A DNA stretch of 64,000 nucleotides from Siphonodentalium dalli (taxonomy: Eukaryota > Mollusca > Scaphopoda > Gadilida > Siphonodentaliidae), in the NCBI GenBank assembly GCA_032622095.1, contig CP136069.1, positions 185,929,122 through 185,993,121 on the forward strand. Direction: 5' to 3'. The translations under genes were made by a program, and so were the position numbers. The notes below the pieces were generated by a model. That model saw only the letters and a program-made list of their open reading frames with translations, searched no databases and had not been told where the DNA came from. Of the stretch, positions 1-11,040 are shown one piece after another. The stretch's first letter is position 1. Each line of letters opens with the position of its first letter.

Positions 1-362
1 TATAAGAGAATGCATTGGCCTAACAATTTTTTATCATGTTTTTTAAATAAATGTTTCTTACAATTTTTAGGACATAAAATAAAAAAAAACATCCATTACC
101 GTGCAGGGAGCCCCACACTTATATAGAAGCACCTAGAAGAGTGTCGTCTGCTCATGTTTGTCTGGGGCTCTGTATGGGTGAAATTATAAAATTGTTAAAG
201 AATACAAGAACAAATTATTAAAATTGTAAAAAATTGTTAGGCCAATGCATTCTCTTATATATGCGAGGCGACCTATGGTCGACTCGCATATATAAGAGAA
301 TGCATTGGCACAGGGTAAAAAAATCCCGACTTCCGACTGGATTTTATATGGCGGGTCACATA
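1..362. mobile_element. J-family MITE, left part cut by window edge
   Basis: This is the right-hand part of an element whose other copy is at 884-1350. It contains one copy of the palindromic core (about 241-309), then CACAGGG, a segment reading AAATCCCGACTTCCGACTGG, and the end GGCGGGTCACA. The very first bases (TATAAGAGAATGCATTGGCC) are the right arm of a second core. The A/T-rich spacer between the cores matches the spacer of the complete copy in reverse order. It is non-coding; short open frames across it are palindrome read-through. Confidence 0.75.
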
Positions 363-605
363 TGTACATTTCCCTCCTATGTTCCAATCAATGGAGTGCG
401 ATTTCTAGATAAAGCGGGATATTTGACTCCAATTCCAACCTTTTGTTCGTATATCTTTAGAACATTTTGATTAAATATGTCGTTTCAAAACTTCTTAGGT
501 GGAATATTTGTAAACATAGATATTTCATCGAAATGATGTTGTAGTAAGTGCAGTTTTAATTAAAATTAGACTCGATCAAGTTACGCGTTACAGAGTCTAA
601 AGGGT

Positions 606-870
606 GTCGCTATCATTCACATTACCGCCGCTACAATAGCTTCTACATATATTACCTGTAGTATGTCGTTACATTCACATTACCGCCGCTACAATAGCTT
701 CTACATATATTACCTGTAGTATGTCGTTACATTCACACTACCGCCGCTACAATAGCTTCTACATATATTACCTGTAGTATGTCGTTACATTCACATTACC
801 GCCGCTACAATAGCTTCTACATATATTACCTGTAGTATGTCGTTACATTCACACTACCGCCGCTACAATA
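606..870. repeat. 58-bp tandem repeat, about 4.5 copies
   Basis: The phrase ATTCACATTACCGCCGCTAC recurs every 58 bases from 614 onwards. Alternate units carry ACATTA or ACACTA, so the array has two unit types. The last unit is interrupted by the J element at 884, and the rest of that unit (CCCGTAGTATGTCGTTA) reappears after the element at about 1354. No coding role is seen. Confidence 0.9.
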
Positions 871-883
871 GCTACTACACATA

Positions 884-1350
884 TGTGACCCGCCGCCATA
901 TCAAATCCAGTCGGAAGTCGGGATTTTGTTTTACCCTGTGCCAATGCATTCTCTTATATATGCGAGTCGACCATAGGTCGCCTCGCATATATAAGAGAAT
1001 GCATTGGCCTAACAATTTTTTACAATTTTAATAATTTGTTCTTGTATTCTTTAACAATTTTATAAGTTCACCCATACAGAGCCCCAGACAAACATGAGCA
1101 GACGACACTCTTATATGTGCTTCTATATATGTGTGGGGCTCCCTGCAGGGTAATGGGTGTGTTTTTTTTATTTTATGTCCTAAAAATTGTAAGAAGCATT
1201 TATTTAAAAATCATGATAAAAAATTGTTAAGCCAATGCATTATCTTATATATGCGAGGCGACCTATGGTCGACTCGCATATATAAGAGAATGCATTGGCA
1301 CAGGGTAAAAAAATCCCGACTTCCGACTGGATTTGATATGGCGGGTCACA
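884..1350. mobile_element. Complete J-family MITE inserted in the 58-bp array
   Basis: The ends are inverted repeats starting TGTGACCCGCC and ending GGCGGGTCACA. They continue inwards through the CAGTCGGAAGTCGGGATTTT motif and its complement. TA flanks both sides (882-883 and 1351-1352), which fits a TA or ATA target duplication. The interior has two copies of the palindromic core in opposite orientation, separated by about 200 bp of A/T-rich spacer. No transposase is encoded, so the element is non-autonomous. Confidence 0.8.
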
Positions 1351-1598
1351 TATTACCCGTAGTATGTCGTTATACCGCACAAACAGCTTCCCGACTCACA
1401 TAATGATATCTTCTTTCGATTTCGTTTTGTCGAATAACCAGCAGATACCTTGTAAATTCTTGTAAACTTAATTCTATTATTTGTAACAACAGATGTTTCA
1501 TGGAGCTTGCTGTAAGTGGTGCAACTGGGAAATAGAGACTCTTTATCGTAACGTTACATGCACGAACAGATAACAGTATGCACTAAATATTTTCACAG

Positions 1599-1835
1599 GG
1601 TGGCCTGGGGACGAAGGAAGAGATGTGCCTCGGATTTATATGGTACTATCCTAGGTCGGCACTGACACAGTGCGGATCCGTGCCGACCTATAATCTCACC
1701 TTCGAGATGATAGACGCGGGCGTCAGTGAAATGATGGTCGATTATAACTGGTCGGATCCCACCGTGCGGACGTCATTCGATGAGCTGAAGGAGTCCTCGT
1801 ACCACATCTATCATTGTGAGATCAACGGAACAAAG
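1599..1835 (+). CDS. DBH/MOXD1-like copper monooxygenase, one C-terminal-domain exon
   Basis: The exon follows the acceptor TATTTTCACAG and ends before the donor GTTAGT. It is 237 bases, phase 0 on both sides, and encodes 79 residues. The translation begins GGLGTKEEMCLGFIWYYPR, which matches the conserved GG-x-T-x-EEMC-x-x-F-x-x-YYPR block of dopamine beta-hydroxylase and MOXD1-type enzymes. The Met in EEMC is the expected CuM ligand, and a later Cys (YHC, about residue 73) aligns with a conserved cysteine of the domain. Enzymes of this family hydroxylate their substrate using copper, ascorbate and O2 in the secretory pathway. If the donor is not used, the same frame runs on to a stop at 1950-1952 (a lysine-rich tail ending RKQKKH), so this could be the terminal exon. 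Upstream exons lie outside the window. Family call is strong; the exact paralogue is unknown. Confidence 0.85.
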
Positions 1836-2479
1836 GTTAGTCACGATGATCGCGTCAAACAATTTTACATCATTCGTTTAAAGGCACGTGAGGCCTTAGT
1901 TGTCGAAAATATTCATATGTGTTCCAATCACCGTAAACAGAAAAAACATTAAAACGCATACGGTTTCGTTCATATATACCATGACCATCGCGTAAACAGC
2001 ATGTTATCATAAAGATTTACTATATTTTACCTAAGCAAGAGCCTGATTGTGTTACAGAAGACAACACAATGCTGCTGGCTAATCACACACAAATGGCATA
2101 AACGCTCTTTATTCGTTCCATATCAGGAATTCACCCACAAAGAACGCTCTTTATGTTTACCATCATAATATAAACAAACACCAGAAAAGTAACTTTTTAT
2201 GCCTTTGTTTACATAACAATGGTCAAAAATATGACAATAACATACTGTTTATGCGATATTTCTTATTTGTATACGGACAAAGTCTGTCTACATTTTGTTG
2301 TTCTTTCTGTTTGTGGCGGTTTTTGACGGGTGGAAATATTTTCACAGGATACCCACCGCCAAGGCCAACCGTACCTTTAAACATACTTATTAATTTTACC
2401 AATTAACGCTCATAAATTACTATTTCTACAGACATGACAATTGGAACTTATTCCCTATTCCTTATTCCTTATTTTCAAA
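1836..2479. other. Unassigned sequence after the monooxygenase exon
   Basis: This is either intron or 3' flank. The open frame continues to 1952. A weak acceptor (GTTACAG at about 2052) precedes a short open stretch with no recognisable homology. No clear AATAAA signal is seen. The GC-rich satellite starts at the right edge. Confidence 0.5.
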
Positions 2480-4412
2480 AATGTCGCTTTCGACCGATTT
2501 GACGGCATGGGTGGGTGGCCCGCCCAAATACCATCTAGAAACACCCCGACCCCCACCCATCACCCCAGGGGGGGGGGGGGGGGGGTGCCACCCCGAGGGG
2601 GTGAAAATGGGGTATGGACCATTTTCGAGAACGGTAAGTATTTCGACCGATTTTACGGCATGGGTGGGTGGCCCGCCCCAAATACCACATAGAAACACCC
2701 CGACCCCCCACCCATCACCCCCGGGGGGTGCCACCCCGAGGGGGTGAAAATGGGGTATGGACCATTTTCGAGAAAGGTAAGGATTTCGACCGATTTGACG
2801 GCATGGGTGGGTGACCCGCCCCAAATACCACCTAGAAACACCCCGACCCCCACCATCACCCCCGGGGGTGCCACCCGAGGGGGTGAAAATGGGGTAAGGA
2901 CCATTTTCGAGAACGGTAAGTATTTCGACCGATTTGACGGCATGGGTGGGTGGCCCGCCCCAAATACCACCTAGAAACACCCCGACCCCCACCCATCACC
3001 CCCGGGGGGGTGCCACCCCGAGGGGGTGACAATGGGGTATGGACCATTTTCGAGAACGGTAAGGATTTCGACCGATTTGACGGCATGGGTGGGTGGCCCG
3101 CCCCAAATACCACCTAGAAACACCCCGACCCCCCACCCATCACCCCCGGGGGTGCCACCCCGAGGGGGTGAAAATGGGGTATGGACCATTTTCGAGAACG
3201 GTAAGGATTTCGACCGATTTGACGGCATGGGTGGGTGGCCCGCCCCAAATACCACCTAGAAACACCCCGACCCCCACCCATCACCCCCGGGGGGTGCCAC
3301 CCCGAGGGGGTGAAAATGGGGTATGGACCATTTTCGAGAACGGTAAGGATTTCGACCGATTTGACGGCAAGGGTGGGTGGCCCGCCCCAAATACCACCTA
3401 GAAACACCCCGACCCCCACCCATCACCCCCGGGGGTGCCACCCCGAGGGGGTGAAAATGGGGTAAGGACCATTTTCGAGAACGGTAAGTATTTCGACCGA
3501 TTTGACGGCATCGGTAGGTGGCCCGCCCCAAATACCACCTAGAAACACCCCGACCCCCACCCATCACCCCCGGGGGGGTGCCACCCCGAGGGGGTGAAAA
3601 TGGGGTATGGACCATTTTCGAGAACGGTAAGGATTTCGACCGATTTGACGGCATGGGTGGGTGGCCCGCCCCAAATACCACCTAGAAACACCCCGACCCC
3701 CCACCCATCACCCCCGGGGGGTGCCACCCCGAGGGGGTGAAAATGGGGTATGGACCATTTTCGAGAACGGTAAGGATTTCGACCGATTTGACGGCAAGGG
3801 TGGGTGGCCCGCCCCAAATACCACCTAGAAACACCCCGACCCCACCCATCACCCCCGGGGGTGCCACCCCGAGGGGGTGAAAATGGGGTAAGGACCATTT
3901 TCGAGAACGGTAAGTATATCGACCGATTTGACGGCATCGGTAGGTGGCCCGCCCCAAATACCACCTAGAAACATCCCGACCCCACCCATCACCCCCGGGG
4001 GGGTGCCACCCCGAGGGGGTGAAAATGGGGTATGGACCATTTTCGAGAACGGTAAGGATTTCGACCGATTTGACGGCATGGGTGGGTGGCCCGCCCCAAA
4101 TACCACCTAGAAACACCCCGACCCCCACCCATCACCCCCGGGGGGTGCCACCCCGAGGGGGTGAAAATGGGGTATGGACCATTTTCGAGAAAGGTAAGGA
4201 TTTCGACCGATTTGACGGCATGGGTGGGTGGCCCGCCCCAAATACCACCTAGAAACACCCCGACCCCCCACCCATCACCCCCGGGGGGTGCCACCCCGAA
4301 GGGGTGAAAATGGGGTATGGACCATTTTCGAGAACGGTAAGAATTTCGACCGATTTGACGGCATGGGTGGGTGGCCCGCCCCAAATACCACCTAGAAACA
4401 CTCCGACCCCCA
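2480..4412. repeat. 142-bp GC-rich tandem array, copy 1 (~13-14 units)
   Basis: The unit contains GGGTGGCCCGCCCCAAATACC, a C-run/G-run pair (CACCCCCGGGGGGTGCCACC), GAGGGGGTGAAAATGGGGTA and GAGAACGGTAAGGATTTCGA. GGGTGGCCC recurs at 2948, 3091 and 3233, a spacing of 142-143 that varies with the length of the C/G runs. Sub-variants (TCGGTAGG for TGGGTGGG, AAGTAT for AAGGAT) recur every few units and suggest a higher-order pattern. Long open frames on both strands follow from the repeat and are not genes. Confidence 0.95.
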
Positions 4413-5270
4413 GTTTAATTAGTCTGAAAAAACTGCCAGATCACATGATAACCCACTTCATGACACAGTAGTTGCAAGTTTTAGTTGAATCGCTAAATAT
4501 CATATATAGCACACTCGTATGGACGATGGCCGGTCTATGTCCTATTATGCTTTGCCAGACTCCGTATATGACTGAATTCTTTCTGATACACGTCACACTC
4601 GTATGGACGATCGCCGGTGTTCGTCCTCTTATGCATTGTCAGACTCCATATATGACTGAATTCTTTATGACACACGTCACGCTCGTGTGGTCGATCGCCG
4701 GTGTTCGTCCTCTTATACATTGCCAGACTCCACGTATGACTGAATTCATTATGATACACGTCACGCTCGTATGGTCGATCGCCGGTGTTCGTCCTCTTAT
4801 GCATTGCCAGACTCCACATATAACTGAATTCCTTATGATACACGTCACGCTCGTATGGTCGATCGCCGGTGTTCGTCCTCTTATGCATTGTCAGACTCCA
4901 TATATAACTGAATTCCTTCTGATACACGGCACACTCGTATGGACGATCGCCGGTTTTCGTCCTTTTATGCATTGCCAGACTCCATATATGACTGAATTCC
5001 TTATGATACACGTCACGCTCGTATGGTCGATCGCCAGTGTTCGTCCTCTTATGCTTTGAAAGACTCCATACATAACTGAATGCCTTCTGATACACGTCAC
5101 ACTCGTATGGACGATCGCCGGTGTTCGTCCTCTTATGCATTGTCAGACTACATATATGACTAAATTCCTTGTCATACACGTCACTCTCGTGTGGACGATC
5201 GGCAGTGTTCGTCCTCTTATGCATATATGACTGAATTCCTTATGACACACGTCACGCTCGTATGGCTCGT
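4413..5270 (-). pseudogene. 84-bp zinc-finger-derived tandem array, copy 1
   Basis: After a ~70-bp leader (AGTTTAATTAGTCTG...) an 84-bp unit repeats about nine times. On the minus strand each unit reads like a C2H2 finger plus linker: HKRTNTGDRPYE, then DVY, KEFS, IWSL, MH. Eight consecutive 28-residue units stay open for 229 codons (5224-4535). The zinc ligands are broken. The second His is Asn in all units, the second Cys is usually Tyr, the first Cys is often Arg, and no unit keeps all four ligands. The array is therefore best called a decayed zinc-finger satellite, not a working protein. The plus strand is also open (4472-5059), as expected for a repeat length divisible by three. Confidence 0.7.
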
Positions 5271-6737
5271 GGGTGGCCCGCCCCAAATACCACCTAGAAA
5301 CACCCCGACCCCCACCCATCACCCCCGGGGGGGGGTGCCACACCGAGGGGGTGACAATGGGGTATGGACCATTTTCGAGAACGGTAAGGATTTCGACCGA
5401 TTTGACGGCATGGGTGGGTGGCCCGCCCCAAATACCACCTAGAAACACCCCGACCCCCCACCCATCACCCCCGGGGGTGCCACCCCGAGGGGGTGAAAAT
5501 GGGGTATGGACCATTTTCGAGAACGGTAAGGATTTCGACCGATTTGACGGCATGGGTGGGTGGCCCGCCCCAAATACCACCTAGAAACACCCCGACCCCC
5601 CACCCATCACCCCCGGGGGGTGCCACCCCGAGGGGTGAAAATGGGGTATGGACCATTTTCGAGAACGGTAAGGATTTCGACCGATTTGACGGCAAGGGTG
5701 GGTGGCCCGCCCCAAATACCACCTAGAAACACCCCGACCCCCACCCATCATTCCCGGGGGTGCCACCCCGAGGGGGTGAAAATGGGGTAAGGACCATTTT
5801 CGAGAACGGTAAGTATTTCGACCGATTTGACGGCATCGGTAGGTGGCCCGCCCCAAATACCACCTAGAAACACCCCGACCCCCACCCATCACCCCCGGGG
5901 GGGTGCCACCCCGAGGGGGTGAAAATGGGGTATGGACCATTTTCGAGAACGGTAAGGATTTCGACCGATTTGACGGCATGGGTGGGTGGCCCGCCCCAAA
6001 TACCACCTAGAAACACCCCGACCCCCCACCCATCACCCCCGGGGGGTGCCACCCCGAGGGGGTGAAAATGGGGTATGGACCATTTTCGAGAACGGTAAGG
6101 ATTTCGACCGATTTGACGGCAAGGGTGGGTGGCCCGCCCCAAATACTACCTAGAAACACCCCGACCCCCACCCATCACCCCGGGGGTGCCACCCCGAGGG
6201 GGTGAAAATGGGGTAAGGACCATTTTCGAGAACGGTAAGTATATCGACCGATTTGACGGCATCGGTAGGTGGCCCGCCCCAAATACCACCTAGAAACATC
6301 CCGACCCCACCCATCACCCCCGGGGGGTGCCACCCCGAGGGGGTGAAAATGGGGTATGGACCTTTTTCGAGAACGGTAAGGATTTCGACCGATTTGACGG
6401 CATGGGTGGGTGGCCCGCCCCAAATACCACCTAGAAACACCCCGACCCCCCACCCATTACCCCCGGGGGTGCCACCCCGAGGGGGTGAAAATGGGGTATG
6501 GACCATTTTCGAGAAAGGTAAGGATTTCGACCGATTTGACGGCATGGGTGGGTGGCCCGCCCCAAATACCACCTAGAAACACCCCGACCCCCCACCCATC
6601 ACCCCCGGGGGGTGCCACCCCGAGGGGGTGAAAATGGGGTATGGACCATTTTCGAGAACGGTAAGAATTTCGACCGATTTGACGGCATGGGTGGGTGGCC
6701 CGCCCCAAATACCACCTAGAAACACTCCGACCCCCAG
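5271..6737. repeat. 142-bp GC-rich tandem array, copy 2 (~10 units)
   Basis: This is the same unit, in the same order of variants, as 2947-4412. It differs by a few single-base and C/G-run length changes, for example CCCATCATTCCCGG at 5744 and CCCATTACCCCC at 6456. Confidence 0.95.
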
Positions 6738-7812
6738 TTTAATTAGTCTGAAAAAACTGCCAGATCACATGATAACCCACTTCATGACACAGTAGTTGCA
6801 AGTTTTAGTTGAATCGCTAAATATCATATATAGCACACTCGTATGGACGATGGCCGGTCTATGTCCTATTATGCTTTGCCAGACTCCGTATATGACTGAA
6901 TTCTTTCTGATACACGTCACACTCGTATGGACGATCGCCGGTGTTCGTCCTCTTATGCATTGTCAGACTCCATATATGACTGAATTCTTTATGACACACG
7001 TCACGCTCGTGTGGTCGATCGCCGGTGTTCGTCCTCTTATACATTGCCAGACTCCACGTATGACTGAATTCATTATGATACACGTCACGCTCGTATGGTC
7101 GATCGCCGGTGTTCGTCCTCTTATGCATTGCCAGACTCCACATATAACTGAATTCCTTATGATACACGTCACGCTCGTATGGTCGATCGCCGGTGTTCGT
7201 CCTCTTATGCATTGTCAGACTCCATATATAACTGAATTCCTTCTGATACACGGCACACTCGTATGGACGATCGCCGGTTTTCGTCCTTTTATGCATTGCC
7301 AGACTCCATATATGACTGAATTCCTTATGATACACGTCACGCTCGTATGGTCGATCGCCAGTGTTCGTCCTCTTATGCTTTGAAAGACTCCATACATAAC
7401 TGAATGCCTTCTGATACACGTCACACTCGTATGGACGATCGCCGGTGTTCGTCCTCTTATGCATTGTCAGACTACATATATGACTAAATTCCTTGTCATA
7501 CACGTCACTCTCGTGTGGACGATCGGCAGTGTTCGTCCTCTTATGCATATATGACTGAATTCCTTATGACACACGTCACGCTCGTATGGTCGATCGCCGG
7601 TGTTCGTCCTCATATGCTTTGCAAGACTCCATAACTAACTGAATTATATCTGATACACATCACACTCGTATGGACGATCACCGGTGTTCGTTCTCTTATG
7701 CATTGTCTGACTCCATATATGACTGAATTCCTTATGATACACGCCACGCTCGTATGGTCGATCTCCGGTTTTCGTCCTCTTATGCATTGCCAGACTTCAT
7801 ATATGCTTATAA
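6738..7812 (-). pseudogene. 84-bp zinc-finger-derived array, copy 2, with a longer tail
   Basis: The segment up to 7594 is essentially identical to 4413-5270, and the translated minus-strand 229-residue frame (7548-6859) is the same. Beyond 7594 the array continues for about two and a half more diverged units to 7812. This tail probably preserves the original right edge of the array that the duplication junction cut off in copy 1. The zinc ligands are broken in the same way. Confidence 0.7.
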
Positions 7813-8171
7813 GTCTTAATAATTCTCCTTAGTAAATGCAGCCAAAACATACTCCAAAACTTGTTATTGAGAAAATTGACCGTTGCATATTCATTCATAT
7901 CCATTTATATCCACACAACTGAAACTTATTTGTTTATTCGCTGGAATCCATATCAATATTTAAATCCAATTTATATATTAATCTAATCTGAAAATTATAG
8001 TGAAATATTTAAATTCTTTATGAAGCCATTATTGGTTGTATTTTGTCATTCAGGGGTGCCGGGTAGAATGCCATCATAGGCCACGACACTCCACACAATA
8101 CACATATAAATTCACTTATATTATAATGTATTAATGTATAATGTATTGTGAAATAAAATATTATCCTAAAA
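7813..8171. other. AT-rich spacer between zinc-finger arrays
   Basis: This is unique-looking AT-rich sequence with no gene or repeat that I can recognise. It separates two blocks of the same 84-bp repeat. Confidence 0.5.
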
Positions 8172-8582
8172 ATATATGCCTGAATTCTTTCTCATACACG
8201 TCACTCTCGTATGGTCGATCACCGGTGTTCGTTCTCTTATGCATTGTCAGACTCCATATATGACTGAATTCCTTATAATACACGTCACGCTCGTATGGAC
8301 GATCGCCGGTGTTCGTCCTTTAATGCATTACCAGACTCCATATATAACTGAATTCCTTCTGAAACACGTCACTCTCTTGTATGAACGATCGCCGGTGTTC
8401 GTCCTCTTATGCATTGCCAAACTCCATATATATAACTGAATGCCTTATGATATACGTCACTCTCGTATGGTCGATCGTCGGTGTTCGTCCTCTTATGCAT
8501 TGCCAAACTCCATATATGACTGAATTCCTTATACACCTCACGCTCGTATGGGCGATCACCGGTGTTCGTCCTCTTGAGGACA
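8172..8582 (-). pseudogene. Third block of the zinc-finger-derived 84-bp repeat (~5 units)
   Basis: Diverged units contain CTGAATTCCTTATGATACAC-type and GATCGCCGGTGTTCGTCCTC phrases at 84-bp spacing, with small indels that break the frame. It ends at about 8582 in unrelated sequence. Confidence 0.7.
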
Positions 8583-9571
8583 AAGGAACCACATGGTCAT
8601 CTGATTGTGTATGGAGGCCCCCGAAGGGAACCTGTTATACTAATATATAAAATATATATAAAATATGGATGTTTAAATGATAATACTAATAATTCTCCAC
8701 TCCGTTACAGAGAGACATCACTATTTTGTGTAGTCTTATTTAATGTGATATTTGATTTGGGAAATAGTACACTATGTGTGGTTTCAACACCCATCTTTAT
8801 TCCGGGGATGTCCATGTGCTTCTACTGCGTATGGGCGGGAACGAATAGACACTTATACCGAAACTATTTTCTATCAAGAAAATATTTCTTCATTTGAAAT
8901 TTATGTTTTCATTTTAAGAAATAATATTCTTAGAACACGTTTAGAAAACGTTATTCACATTTATCACATATTCTGCTGTCTAGAATTGTTTTCTAGAATT
9001 AAGAGAAACATTCTAGCTTATAAGAACACCTTTTGTGCTTGTGTTTAGAAAGTGATTAGTGAAAGCGATACGTTTTTCTTCTGATTTAAAAAAAAAAGTT
9101 TTGGAAAGTAAGAAATGTTTTCTTGTGTCAGAAAAAGTGGTAGTGTGATTTCGTTGCTGATTTTAGAAAAAAAGGTTTTATAGAACAAGAATAAAACACC
9201 TATAAGAAATGCATGACTTGATTCTAATCTAATAAGAAAATGAAAACGTTTGTTATCACCCAGCCAGACCAAACCATATATTCAAGTAGATAGCAGGAAT
9301 AACTAACAGTATTCCAAATATTCCCCTGTATGTCATGCAATTATATTTACGTAGAAAGTGTTTTTAACGAAAATTATTTTATTAAGTCTTTTATTTAAAT
9401 AAGAAAATTGTTTTTTCCCAATATAAAAAACCTGCTTTTTTAACTAAGATCAATAAAAAATCATAAAGCAATATTTTCGTGGGTCACTCCCAAAACAATA
9501 AGCGCAATGAGATATTCCTTCTGTGCAATAAGATCTTCACTTTTTGCGTTTAACCTGAATTAGGTTTTCCA
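8583..9571. other. No recognisable feature before the assembly gap
   Basis: AT-rich sequence with short open frames and no family signature. No amylase N-terminal exon was found here on either strand. Confidence 0.5.
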
Positions 9572-9671
9572 NNNNNNNNNNNNNNNNNNNNNNNNNNNNN
9601 NNNNNNNNNNNNNNNNNNNNNNNNNNNNNNNNNNNNNNNNNNNNNNNNNNNNNNNNNNNNNNNNNNNNNNN
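9572..9671. other. Assembly gap of 100 N
   Basis: Exactly 100 undetermined bases. A round number usually marks a scaffold gap of unknown true length. Sequence 3.6 kb upstream of the first visible amylase exon could be missing here. Confidence 0.98.
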
Positions 9672-9754
9672 CAAATATGAAAACAATCGGACAAAAAATA
9701 CTTTGGTTACAGCATCGGATAGCTCATGCCTATGTGCGGATGCAAAGGGTTAAT

Positions 9755-10020
9755 AATTTCTAAACCGATCAACCGATCGATACCAAAAACTATACAGGTG
9801 AGGAGTGTGTCATCATAAACATGCACATAAAATTTTAACAAGATCCGATACAAAATATTCAAGTAAATGAATCGGATAGCAAGTGTCTACGGACAGACGG
9901 ACAGACGGACAGACGGACGGACAGACAGACGGACGGACGGACGGACGAACGACGGATGGTTGATCCGGACGTCGGCATTATGTGTACCATACATGGTATG
10001 GGTACACATAAAAATGACCG
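9755..10020 (+). mobile_element. Pearl/Helitron-like modular repeat end with ACGG microsatellite
   Basis: A conserved segment (AACCGATCGATACCAAAAAC...CGGATAGCAAGTGT) leads into a (GACA/GACG) microsatellite at 9892-9955, then ATGGTTGATCCGGACGTC and the hairpin TACCATACATGGTATGGGTA. The same modules in the same order recur at 59820-60560. This core-microsatellite-hairpin layout is known from pearl-type repeats of bivalves; the link is by architecture only. Confidence 0.6.
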
Positions 10021-10164
10021 AAAGTATAATAGGATATTATTTGACTATTCTGGTCTAAAACGACAATTGCTGGTTGGAATATTAAACTATCACAAATTCA
10101 GAATGAATTCAATCGCTTATCTCCTTTTGGTCTGGAAGTTTGGTCAGGCATGACATTTGCAACT

Positions 10165-10760
10165 ATAAGCCGCCATATGGAATTCATCCACCCCACCCCC
10201 CACCGCTCCGATCACAAAGTCGCCGCCATATGGAATTCATCCTCTACCCCCCCCCCCCCCACCATGCACTGCTCAGATCACAAAGTCGCTGCCATATGGA
10301 ATTCATCCTCCACCCCCCCCCCCCCGCTCCGACCACAAAGTCGTCGCCATATGGAATTCATCCTCCACCCCCCCCCCCCCCCCCACCGCTCCGATCACAA
10401 AGTCGCCGCCATATGGAATTCATCCCCCCCCCCCCACCGCTCCGATCACAAAGTCGCCGCCATATGGAATTCATCCACCCCCCCCCCCCCCACCGCTCCG
10501 ATACAAAGTCGCCGTCATATGGAATTCATCCACCCCCCACTGCTCCGATCACAAAGTCGCCGCCATATGGAATTCATCCACCCCCCCCCCCCGGTGGTCA
10601 AAGTTCTGGAGGTGCATTCCATATGGAATTCATCGACCCCACACCGCTCCGCGGTTTAAGTGCTGCAGATCAAAGTTCTGGAGGTGCATTCCATATGGAA
10701 TTCAAGAATATTCAAAACTCAATATATGGGATGTACCTCCAGAACTTTGACCTGTAGCAC
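10165..10760. repeat. Poly-C-bearing tandem repeat (~55-60 bp, ~8 copies)
   Basis: Units read CGCCATATGGAATTCATCC, then a C-run of 7-17 bases, then CACCGCTCCGATCACAAAGT. Unit length varies with the C-run. The right part (10600-10760) carries GGTCAAAGTTCTGGAGGTGC-type phrases and their complement. The open frames (Pro-rich) are repeat artefacts. Confidence 0.85.
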
Positions 10761-11040
10761 TTAAACCGCGGAACGGGAGCTGGATTGATCCCATATGGTC
10801 GCTACTCGGTGATAGGACTTATTGAAAATGTGGACCCAATCCCCCTCACCTATCGCCACGTCCATGGCAAAACATGTGGTATCTTTATGTGATGAAACCA
10901 CGCGTATAGCTACATCACTGGCGATAATGAACTAAAAAACGCCGTTAAGGTAAAATGAAATGACTTCCAAAATGGCGGCATTTTAGAAGATATGCGCTCA
11001 CTTACTTGTGATACTCATTTTAGAAATTTAGTCAGGCAAT

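Larger units (their letters stand above)
2947..7594. repeat. Tandem duplication of a 2,324-bp composite satellite segment
   Basis: Segment 2947-5270 (142-bp array plus zinc-finger array) is repeated as 5271-7594 in the same orientation. Landmarks shift by exactly 2,324 bases: 4472 to 6796, 4535 to 6859, 5224 to 7548. The two copies share private variants such as GACAATGGGG near 3027 and 5351. The junction at about 5271 passes abruptly from a zinc-finger unit (CGCTCGTATGGCTCG) into TGGGTGGCCCGCC. Confidence 0.9.

Noticed and set aside
4472-5059. 195-codon plus-strand open frame in the 84-bp array
   Set aside because: It is the opposite strand of the zinc-finger-like reading. Open frames on both strands follow from a repeat length divisible by three.
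2462-6708. Many overlapping Pro/Gly-rich open frames of 80-148 codons on both strands
   Set aside because: They are read through the 142-bp GC-rich tandem repeat. The same peptide recurs in all frames with no start, splice or family support.
10140-10757. 205-codon Pro-rich open frame
   Set aside because: Poly-C tandem repeat read-through; two other frames are equally open.
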